Of a stretch of 16,224 nt of DNA, positions 1-5,072 are shown piece after piece. The position numbers and the translations under genes are program-made. Below the pieces are notes generated by a model that saw only the letters and a program-made list of their open reading frames with translations, made no database searches and had not been told where the DNA came from. Position 1 is the stretch's first letter; every line of letters begins with the position of its first letter. The DNA comes from Acidothermales bacterium (lineage in GTDB: Bacteria; Actinomycetota; Actinomycetes; Streptosporangiales; WHST01): contig JAFMQP010000036.1 of NCBI GenBank assembly GCA_017354575.1, positions 1 through 16,224 of the forward strand, given 5' to 3'.

Positions 1-1
1 G

Positions 2-889
2 GAGTCGAGCCACGACCGGGCGGTCGAGCAGGACACGCCCAGCTACGCGGGCCTCGGCAGGCGCGTCGAGCAGCTGCTGCGCCTCGCCGAGGAGGAGTCG
101 ACCGACCTCGTGCACCGTGCCCGTGCCGAGGCGGAGCAGCTGCGCGAGCAGATCGTGGGGAAGGCCGAGCGGGACGCCGAGTCCGCCGCCGAGCAACACC
201 GCAAGCGGGCGGCCGAGCTCGAAGCCGAGACCAAGCGGCGTCGCGAGGAGCTCGACAGCGAGGTCGAGGAGCGGCGGCGCAAGTCCGTCGAGGACGCCGA
301 GACGCGCAAGCGGACGTCGGTCGAGGAGGCCGAGGCCCGCAAGAAGGCGGCGTTCGAGGAGGCCGAGCGGGTCGAGCGCGAGTCCACCCAGGCCGCCGAG
401 CAGCGCAGGCGCGCCTCCGTCGAGGAGGCCGACAAGCGGGTCACCGAGGCCAAGCAGAAGGCGGAGCAGCTCGTCCGGCTCGCCCAGGAGGACGCCGACC
501 GCATCCGCTCGGACGCCGACGCCTACGCCGCCCGCACCCGCGAACAGACCGAGCGGGAGCTCGGCGAGCTGGACCGGAAGAAGACGGCCGTCAACAACCA
601 GATGGAGCAGCTGCGCAACCTGCTCGGGGTCGCGGCGCCGCTCGACTTCGCGACACCCGCTCCCGCCCCGAACTCGGACGGCGGCGGCGACAAGGGCCGC
701 GGCCAACAGCAGTCGCAGCAGAGCCAGTCCCAGGGCCAGCAGGGCCAGGGACAGGCGAGGAGCGGGCAGGGCGGCCGTCAGGGCGGGCAGAACGACCAGG
801 GCGACCAGGACCGAGGCTGGACCAACGGCCCCGGCGGGTCGGGACAGCAGCGACCCGTCCCGCAGGGCGGTTCGACCCGCCGCCGGTGA
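2..889 (+). CDS. filP: FilP-like coiled-coil cytoskeletal protein (5'-truncated by window)
   Basis: The frame is open from base 2 to the TGA at 887-889, so the N-terminus lies outside the window. The visible start resembles the Streptomyces FilP segment that follows its DivIVA-like head (SYAGLGRRVEQLLRLAEEE). The middle, about 45% charged E/K/R, is a long helix with five 11-residue repeats around positions 290-455 (SVEDAETRKRT, SVEEAEARKKA, AFEEAERVERE, STQAAEQRRRA, SVEEADKRVTE). Hendecads of this kind form coiled coils. The conserved FilP-type end (IRSDADAYAARTREQTERELGELDRKK) is followed by a Gln/Gly-rich disordered tail of about 80 residues ending in RRR. FilP forms filaments that interact with DivIVA and Scy at growing hyphal tips. 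The FilP assignment rests on remembered sequence similarity and on synteny (nucS and atp nearby, as in S. coelicolor). A related DivIVA-domain protein is the alternative. Confidence 0.72.
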   Translation, partial: ESSHDRAVEQDTPSYAGLGRRVEQLLRLAEEESTDLVHRARAEAEQLREQIVGKAERDAESAAEQHRKRAAELEAETKRRREELDSEVEERRRKSVEDAETRKRTSVEEAEARKKAAFEEAERVERESTQAAEQRRRASVEEADKRVTEAKQKAEQLVRLAQEDADRIRSDADAYAARTREQTERELGELDRKKTAVNNQMEQLRNLLGVAAPLDFATPAPAPNSDGGGDKGRGQQQSQQSQSQGQQGQGQARSGQGGRQGGQNDQGDQDRGWTNGPGGSGQQRPVPQGGSTRRR

Positions 890-896
890 GCGGTCG

Positions 897-915
897 GCGG
901 ACCGGGGCCGTCCGC
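897..915 (+). terminator. weak hairpin after the filP-like gene
   Basis: A 6-bp stem (GCGGAC/GTCCGC) with a 7-nt GC-rich loop lies 7 nt after the TGA. There is no T-tract. It is the only stem in a plausible terminator position for the upstream gene, but it is short and could be chance in GC-rich DNA. Confidence 0.25.
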
Positions 916-1002
916 GGCGAACGAGCAGTCCGACGCGTCGAGCGCGGCGACGGAAGACGCGGTACCCTCACCGGGCGCTGCGACCAGGGCAGCGTACCCG
1001 TC

Positions 1003-1085
1003 ATGGACGTCCGGCAGGTCGTCGTCCTGCTCGTCGTGGCGCTTTCCTCGCCGTCGGCCTGAACCCCGCGGTCGAGTTCCTCTAG
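1003..1085 (+). pseudogene. probable remnant of an AI-2E family (PerM/YdiK-type) transporter
   Basis: From the ATG at 1003 one frame reads MDVRQVVVLLVVAL, then hits TGA at 1060-1062. The next frame, entered at 1044, continues FLAVGLNPAVEFL and stops at TAG 1083-1085. Joined across a one-base deletion in the ctttcc run (about 1042-1046), they give a hydrophobic segment ending in LFLAVGLNPAVEFL. This strongly resembles the first conserved transmembrane segment of actinobacterial AI-2E family exporters (ALFLAVGLNPAVEFL-type). Nothing further of the family is visible after the stop, so at most about 27 codons survive out of about 350. The family assignment is from memory of the motif. Chance similarity of a short hydrophobic stretch cannot be excluded. 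Confidence 0.42.
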
Positions 1086-1167
1086 CTACGCAAGATCCCA
1101 CGCAGGTGGGCAGCTCCCCCGCCTCGAACGCGCCTGACACCGCTCGAGCCGGACGCCGCCGACGCCG

Positions 1168-1881
1168 TCACGACGGCGGCCACCGCGTCGGGAGCGGGAG
1201 CGCGGCCGGGTTGACCCGACGCACGATCTCCTCGTGGGCGCGGCGGACGTACTGCTCCCCCACCCACAGGTGCCGGGCGCCGTCGACGCCGATCACCTCG
1301 GCCTGCGGCACCCGGGCGAACCGCAGCGCGGCCTCGTCCGGCCGCAGGTAGTCGTCGAACTCCGGTACGAGCGCGACCAGCGGTTTCCCGGACGCCGCCC
1401 ACCTGTCGAGGTCGTCGTCGGTCGCCCGCTTCAGCGGCGGCGACAGCAGGATCACGCCCTCGACGACGGGGTCGTCCGCCCACCGCAGCGCCAGCTCGGT
1501 GCCGAACGACCAGCCCACCACCCAGATGTGCGGCAGGTCGTGGAACTCGGCGTACTCCAGCGCCGCAAGCACGTCGAGCCGCTCGGCGTCGCCGCCGTCG
1601 AACTCGCCCTCGCTGGTACCGCGTTCGCTCGACGTGCCGCGGGTGTTGAACCGCAGCACCGCGAGCCCCGCCAGCGCGGGCAGCCGCGCCGCCGCCTTGC
1701 GGTAGACGTGGCTGTCCATCATCCCGCCGTGCGTCGGCAGCGGGTGCAAGGTGACCAGCGTCGCGACCGGCCGCCGGTCCGCCGGGACGGCCAGCTCGCC
1801 GACGAGGCCGAGCCCGTCGGCCGTGTGGAGGGTGATGTCGGTACGCGTGGCGGGCAGCACCGTGTCGTAGCGGATCTCCAC
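1168..1881 (-). CDS. alpha/beta hydrolase (serine hydrolase, dienelactone-hydrolase/KANL3-like)
   Basis: The 237-residue cytosolic protein has no signal peptide and shows the complete alpha/beta-hydrolase set. It has an oxyanion-side HPLPTHGGMMDS segment (about 46-57), FNTRG at 78-82, the nucleophile elbow GWSFG with Ser125, an acidic candidate in EFDDY (Asp176/177), and His204 in GARHLWVG. The length fits single-domain members. The substrate is unknown; the family includes esterases and uncharacterised hydrolases acting on small esters. GTG at 1881 is chosen as the start because a TAGGGT box lies exactly 6 bp upstream with no Shine-Dalgarno sequence, which fits a leaderless mRNA. It is divergent from the zinc-ribbon gene with 34 bp between the start codons. 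The C-terminus ends in a Pro-rich tail (LPLPTRWPPS). The hydrolase fold is secure; the reaction is not known. Confidence 0.9.
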   Translation of the reverse strand: MEIRYDTVLPATRTDITLHTADGLGLVGELAVPADRRPVATLVTLHPLPTHGGMMDSHVYRKAAARLPALAGLAVLRFNTRGTSSERGTSEGEFDGGDAERLDVLAALEYAEFHDLPHIWVVGWSFGTELALRWADDPVVEGVILLSPPLKRATDDDLDRWAASGKPLVALVPEFDDYLRPDEAALRFARVPQAEVIGVDGARHLWVGEQYVRRAHEEIVRRVNPAALPLPTRWPPS

Positions 1882-1887
1882 GCCGCC

Positions 1888-1893
1888 ACCCTA
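1888..1893 (-). promoter_or_regulatory. candidate -10 box (TAGGGT) of the hydrolase, leaderless
   Basis: Read on the minus strand, TAGGGT matches TAnnnT and is followed by 6 nt and then the GTG start at 1881. That spacing puts the transcription start on the G of GTG. No -35 hexamer is recognisable, which is common for actinobacterial promoters of this kind. Confidence 0.5.
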
Positions 1894-1903
1894 GTGACGG
1901 TCG

Positions 1904-1909
1904 TACGCT
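1904..1909 (+). promoter_or_regulatory. candidate -10 box (TACGCT) of the zinc-ribbon gene, leaderless
   Basis: TACGCT is followed by exactly 6 nt and the ATG at 1916, with no Shine-Dalgarno sequence. Together with the opposite TAGGGT at 1888-1893, it fits two leaderless promoters in a 34-bp divergent gap. Confidence 0.5.
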
Positions 1910-1915
1910 TGACCC

Positions 1916-2143
1916 ATGGCACGTTACGAGTACCGCTGTCGCAGCTGCGGCGACCGCTTCGAGGTGAACCGTCCGATGGCGGAGTCGGACGCGCCGGCGA
2001 GCTGCCCGTGCGGCGAGCCGCACGCCGACCGCGTGTTCTCCAGCCCCGCGGTCACCGGCCACGCGACGGCTACCGCGCCGGCACCCGTGACGGCAGGCGG
2101 TGGCGGCGGCTGCTGCGGCGGCGGATGCGGGTGCGGCGGCTGA
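1916..2143 (+). CDS. FmdB-family zinc ribbon protein
   Basis: A small 75-residue protein beginning ARYEYRCRSCGDRFEV, the signature start of the FmdB/CxxC-CxxC regulatory family. The paired cysteines Cys8/Cys11 and Cys30/Cys32 should bind one zinc; the second knuckle is CPC, shorter than the usual CxxC. An Ala/Pro/Thr linker (about 45-60) leads to a Gly/Cys tail, GGGGGCCGGGCGCGG, with four more cysteines. FmdB proteins are called putative regulators after a methylotroph formamidase locus, but most have no proven function. The start is fixed by the conserved N-terminus. The gene is convergent with the downstream dehydrogenase (6 bp between stop codons) and both stops lie in one palindrome. Confidence 0.88.
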   Translation: MARYEYRCRSCGDRFEVNRPMAESDAPASCPCGEPHADRVFSSPAVTGHATATAPAPVTAGGGGGCCGGGCGCGG

Positions 2144-2155
2144 GCCCGCTCAGCC
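2138..2155. terminator. palindrome embedding both convergent stop codons
   Basis: Perfect 7-bp stem GGCTGAG/CTCAGCC with loop CCCG. The TGA of the zinc-ribbon gene (2141-2143) and the TGA of the dehydrogenase on the other strand (2150-2152) sit symmetrically in the two arms. It has no T-tract on either side. A bidirectional intrinsic-type terminator is plausible but unproven. Confidence 0.45.
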
Positions 2156-3664
2156 CGTCGTGCGGAAGCCGCGTCCCGCGGTCACCAGCTCGGCGAGCAG
2201 CGGCGCCGGCACCAGTCCCGGCTCCCGCACCTCGTCGTAGACCCGCCACTGCTTGGCGAGCGCGACGTCCAGGCCCGTCTCGTCGAGCACCTGGAACGGC
2301 CCCTTCGGCAGCGCGCAGCCGAGAGTCATCGCGGCGTCGACGCCGTCGACGTCTGCGTAGCCCGACTCCACCATCCGCACGGCGTCGTTGAGGTACGGGA
2401 ACAGCAACGCGTCGACGACCAGGCCGGCGCGGTCGCCGCACACCACCGGCGTACGCCCGGCCGCCGTGCAGAGCGCAGCGGCCGCGGCGACCGCCGCGTC
2501 GTCAGACTCGACCGTGCGCACCACCTCGACGAGCTCCGCGCCCGGCGCGGGCACGTTCATGCCGACCACGCTCGCCGGCCGCTCCGCCGCCACCGCCAGC
2601 TCGATGACCCGTACGCCGGACGCCGCCGCCACCACGAGATCGCAGTCGGCGCCCGCGTGGTCGCGACCCACCTCGACGCCGGCGACGTCGAGAACGGCGG
2701 CGACAGCCCTCACCCGGTCGCCGGACCCCAGCAGCCCGACCCTGCGGACGCGGTGGCCGTCCCGCCGCGCCGTAGGCGTCAGCCCGTCGTCGACGCGCCT
2801 GCCGGACCCCGGCGCCTCGTACGTGTAGAAGCCGCGGCCGGTCTTGCGGCCGAGCCTGCCTGCCGTCACGAACCGCCCGAGCAGCGGTGCGGCCACGTAC
2901 GACCGGTCCCCGGTCTGGCGGTACATCGTGGCGAGGATCTGGTTCGCGGTGTCGAGCCCGATCAGGTCGAGCAGTTCGAGCGGGCCCATCGGGTAGCCGC
3001 AGCCGAGCCGGACGGCTGTGTCGACGTCCTCCCGCGACACGTGACCGGTCTCGTACATCGAGACCGCGCGGTTGAGGTAGCCGAACAGCAGCGCGTTGGC
3101 GATGAAGCCGGCACGGTCGCCGACCACGACGGGGTGCTTGCCGAGCCGGCGCGCGAGCGCGACGACGCCGTCCACCACGTCGGCGTCGGTGGAGACGGTG
3201 CGCACCACCTCGACCAGCTGCTGCACCTGGGCGGGGTTGAAGAAGTGCATGCCGACGACGCGGGCCGGACGCCCCGTCGTCGCGGCGATCTCGGTGACCG
3301 AGAGGGACGACGTGTTGGTGGCGAGGACGCCGTCCGGCGCGACGATCTGGTCGAGGCGGCCGAAGATCTCACGCTTGAGGTCGAGCCGTTCGCTCACCGC
3401 CTCGACGACCAGATCGCGGTCGGCGAGGTCGTCGAACGCCAGCGAGAAGCTCACCCGGCCGAGCAGGGCGTCCCCGTCCGCGGCGCTCAGCCGGCCCCGC
3501 CGCTCGGCTCGCACCGTCGAGCGGCGGAGCCGCTCGCGCCCGGCGTCCAGCAGCTCCTGGCTGTACTCGACGCCGACGACGTCGAGGTCGGCCGCGGCGA
3601 ACACCTCGGCGATCCCGGCGCCCATGGTGCCGAGCCCGACGACTCCGACCCTGGTGATCTCCAC
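2150..3664 (-). CDS. 3-hydroxyacyl-CoA dehydrogenase, two-domain (PaaH-like)
   Basis: At 504 residues this is much longer than the usual ~285 of single-domain enzymes. Residues 1-285 form an intact NAD-dependent dehydrogenase oxidising 3-hydroxyacyl-CoA to 3-oxoacyl-CoA. It has the Rossmann motif GLGTMG (Gly10, 12, 15), NTSS at 117-120, His140 in GMHFFNP, Glu152 and Asn190 (GFIANALLFGYLN). Residues about 306-500 repeat the same fold in degraded form: GLLGSG replaces the dinucleotide loop, Asn370 replaces the catalytic His, Asp418 replaces the Asn, while Glu380 is kept. A second C-terminal domain is known from PaaH/PaaC (3-hydroxyadipyl-CoA dehydrogenase), but no paa gene is nearby, so the substrate stays open. 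The GTG start at 3664 is 20 bp from the divergent nucS start and lacks a Shine-Dalgarno sequence. Confidence 0.93.
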   Translation of the reverse strand: MEITRVGVVGLGTMGAGIAEVFAAADLDVVGVEYSQELLDAGRERLRRSTVRAERRGRLSAADGDALLGRVSFSLAFDDLADRDLVVEAVSERLDLKREIFGRLDQIVAPDGVLATNTSSLSVTEIAATTGRPARVVGMHFFNPAQVQQLVEVVRTVSTDADVVDGVVALARRLGKHPVVVGDRAGFIANALLFGYLNRAVSMYETGHVSREDVDTAVRLGCGYPMGPLELLDLIGLDTANQILATMYRQTGDRSYVAAPLLGRFVTAGRLGRKTGRGFYTYEAPGSGRRVDDGLTPTARRDGHRVRRVGLLGSGDRVRAVAAVLDVAGVEVGRDHAGADCDLVVAAASGVRVIELAVAAERPASVVGMNVPAPGAELVEVVRTVESDDAAVAAAAALCTAAGRTPVVCGDRAGLVVDALLFPYLNDAVRMVESGYADVDGVDAAMTLGCALPKGPFQVLDETGLDVALAKQWRVYDEVREPGLVPAPLLAELVTAGRGFRTTG

Positions 3665-3670
3665 GTGAGG

Positions 3671-3677
3671 TACCGTA
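3671..3677. promoter_or_regulatory. overlapping bidirectional -10 element between the dehydrogenase and nucS
   Basis: The heptamer TACCGTA reads TACCGT on the plus strand (3671-3676) and TACGGT on the minus strand (3677-3672), both matching TAnnnT. With starts about 7 nt downstream, transcription would begin near 3683 (+) and 3665 (-), within 2 nt of the two GTG codons at 3685 and 3664. No -35 element is recognisable on either side. Confidence 0.45.
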
Positions 3678-3684
3678 GCCGACC

Positions 3685-4413
3685 GTGCGACTCGTGATCG
3701 CCAGGTGCTCCGTCGACTACCGCGGCCGGCTGGACGCGCACCTCCCCTCCGCCCTCCGGCTGATCGTCGTCAAGGCGGACGGCTCCGTCCTCGTGCACTC
3801 CGACGGCGGCTCGTACAAGCCGCTGAACTGGATGTCGCCGCCGTGCGAGCTCGTGGAGGGCGACCCCGGCGGGGATTTTGGGGGCGGCGGAGGAGAGCCC
3901 GGCGGGGATTCCGGGGGCGGCGGAACATTAGAGGCCGTGTGGCGGGTGGTGAGCAGGGGCGGGGAGACGCTGACGATCCGGATGGAGGAGATCGTCGAGG
4001 ACGTCTCCTACGAGCTCGGCGTCGACCCCGGGCTACGGAAGGACGGCGTCGAGACGCACCTGCAGGAGCTGCTCGCCGAGCAGATCGAGACGCTGGGCAC
4101 GGGCTGGCGGCTGGTGCGGCGCGAGTACCCCACCGCGATCGGCCCGGTCGACCTGCTCGCGCGCGACGCGGACGGCGGCGCCGTCGCGATCGAGATCAAG
4201 CGTCGCGGCGAGATCGACGGCGTCGAGCAGCTGACGCGCTACCTCGAGCTGCTCAACAGGGACCCGCTGCTCGCGCCCGTGCGCGGCGTCTTCGCGGCGC
4301 AGGTCATCAAGCCGCAGGCACGGGTACTCGCGACGGATCGGGGTATCTCCTGCGTGACGCTCGACTACGACGCGCTGCGCGGGCTGGAGGACGCCACGCC
4401 GCGTCTGTTCTGA
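3685..4413 (+). CDS. nucS: mismatch-specific endonuclease NucS (EndoMS)
   Basis: NucS cuts both strands at mismatches and, together with the beta clamp, provides mismatch repair in actinobacteria that lack MutS/MutL. The 242-residue protein keeps the N-terminal DNA-binding/dimerisation domain (RLVIARCSVDY, YKPLNWMSPPC). It also keeps the RecB-like nuclease core with Glu123, Asp156 (GPVDLL), Glu170-X-Lys172 (IEIKRRGEIDGVEQLTRY) and QARVLATDRG. It ends in LF, as in M. tuberculosis NucS, where the tail serves clamp contact. It is about 18 residues longer than the M. tuberculosis protein because of a Gly-rich duplicated insert at 59-82 between the two domains, which contains a TTA leucine codon. 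GTG at 3685 gives the family N-terminus and there is no Shine-Dalgarno sequence. The gene is divergent from the dehydrogenase across 20 bp. Confidence 0.96.
   Translation: MRLVIARCSVDYRGRLDAHLPSALRLIVVKADGSVLVHSDGGSYKPLNWMSPPCELVEGDPGGDFGGGGGEPGGDSGGGGTLEAVWRVVSRGGETLTIRMEEIVEDVSYELGVDPGLRKDGVETHLQELLAEQIETLGTGWRLVRREYPTAIGPVDLLARDADGGAVAIEIKRRGEIDGVEQLTRYLELLNRDPLLAPVRGVFAAQVIKPQARVLATDRGISCVTLDYDALRGLEDATPRLF
3865..3930 (+). repeat. in-frame 33-bp tandem repeat inside nucS
   Basis: Two adjacent 33-bp units (3865-3897 and 3898-3930) encode PGGDFGGGGGE and PGGDSGGGGTL. The first 27 bases differ at only two positions (TT versus CC); the last six diverge. The repeat carries four G-runs of 4-5 bases (3871-3874, 3880-3884, 3904-3907, 3913-3917), so the plus strand could form a G-quadruplex with a long middle loop. 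The second unit ends in a TTA codon at 3928-3930. It lies at the junction of the two NucS domains. Confidence 0.85.
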
Positions 4414-4432
4414 CCAGGGGCGCTCTTGGTCA
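4411..4432 (+). terminator. hairpin overlapping the nucS stop codon
   Basis: TGACCA/TGGTCA arms pair perfectly, and two inner pairs (one G-U) extend the stem around a 6-nt loop. The left arm begins with the TGA stop of nucS. There is no T-tract, so strong termination is doubtful. Confidence 0.3.
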
Positions 4433-4453
4433 CGCCGGCGTCGTCGCATAACG
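4426..4453 (+). promoter_or_regulatory. candidate promoter of the lysine-tail gene
   Basis: TAACGT at 4448-4453 fits a -10 box, with a weak TTGGTC at 4426-4431 (16-bp spacer) as a possible -35. The predicted start near 4460 falls after an in-frame GTG at 4458, which excludes that GTG as a translation start and supports the ATG at 4491. Confidence 0.35.
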
Positions 4454-4490
4454 TCGGGTGCCACACGAACCCGGGAGGACGGTACTGAGG

Positions 4491-5072
4491 ATGGGTTTCC
4501 TCGACAGGGCCAAGGAGGCCGCGCAGCGCGCGAAGTCCCAGGCACGCGTGGCACGCGAGCAGGGCCAGCAGCGTCTCGAAGACCTGCAGGCACGCAGGCA
4601 GGCCGAGAACCTGCTGCGTGACGTGGGCATCGCCGCGTACGAGGAGCACCGCGGCGAGAGCGACCACGAGGCCGTCGTCCGCGCGCTCGCCCGCCTCGAC
4701 GACCACCTGCGCACCCACCCGTCCGACCTGTCGACGGGCGGGCTGCGCGGGTACGTGCGCACCGCCACCGGCGCCGCGGAAGCGGAGGGCACGCCGGCGG
4801 ACGCGCCCGACGCCGAGCAGCCCGCGACCGAAGCCGATGCCGACGGCGAACCGGCGGCGGACGCCGGGGAAGCACCGGACGACCCGCCACCAGCGCCGGG
4901 CGAGGGGCCGCCACCGCCACCGCCGGACGACCCGTCGTCCGGACCGGCCGCGAAGAAGACGGCAAAGAAGACCGCGAAGAAGAGCGCCGCCAAGAAGACC
5001 GCGAAGAAGGCCACGGCCAAGAAGTCCGCCAAGAAGGCGGCTCCGGCGGACAAGCCTCAGCCCTCCGAGTAG
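4491..5072 (+). CDS. hypothetical protein with histone H1-like lysine/alanine tail
   Basis: I do not recognise a named family for this 193-residue protein. It has three parts. First, an N-terminal helical region (1-95) begins with an amphipathic MGFLDRAKEAAQRAKSQAR segment, followed by a coiled-coil-like stretch and a short helical domain (LLRDVGIAAYEEHRG). Second comes an acidic, Ala/Pro-rich linker (about 96-153, including a run of six prolines). Third is a basic tail (154-183) of AAKK/TAKK/SAKK repeats like those of eukaryotic H1 or the mycobacterial HupB tail. No HU DNA-binding domain is present. ATG 4491 is preferred to GTG 4458 because GGGAGG lies at 4473-4478, TGAGG directly precedes the ATG, and a promoter box lies between 4448 and 4453. 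Binding of nucleic acid through the tail is an inference. Its 3' end overlaps the convergent dehydrogenase by 16 bp. Confidence 0.85.
   Translation: MGFLDRAKEAAQRAKSQARVAREQGQQRLEDLQARRQAENLLRDVGIAAYEEHRGESDHEAVVRALARLDDHLRTHPSDLSTGGLRGYVRTATGAAEAEGTPADAPDAEQPATEADADGEPAADAGEAPDDPPPAPGEGPPPPPPDDPSSGPAAKKTAKKTAKKSAAKKTAKKATAKKSAKKAAPADKPQPSE

Noticed and set aside
290..455. 33-bp periodicity in the filP-like gene as a CRISPR or DNA repeat array
   Set aside because: The period comes from 11-residue coiled-coil repeats in protein; DNA units are poorly conserved and there are no spacers.
1155..1180. Terminator hairpin at the 3' end of the hydrolase gene
   Set aside because: The GCCGTC/GACGGC arms leave an almost zero-length loop and lie across the end of the coding region; typical of GC-rich codon repeats.
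1234..2391. Plus-strand open frame spanning the hydrolase, the zinc ribbon gene and part of the dehydrogenase
   Set aside because: It overlaps three well-supported genes on other frames or strands and shows no recognisable domain.
4458..4490. GTG at 4458 as the start of the lysine-tail protein
   Set aside because: It lacks a Shine-Dalgarno sequence and lies at or before the predicted transcription start. ATG 4491 has purine-rich upstream sequence and starts the amphipathic helix.
4950..5040. Lysine-rich tail as evidence for a HupB/HU nucleoid protein
   Set aside because: The tail composition is similar, but the conserved HU beta-arm domain is absent from the N-terminal part.
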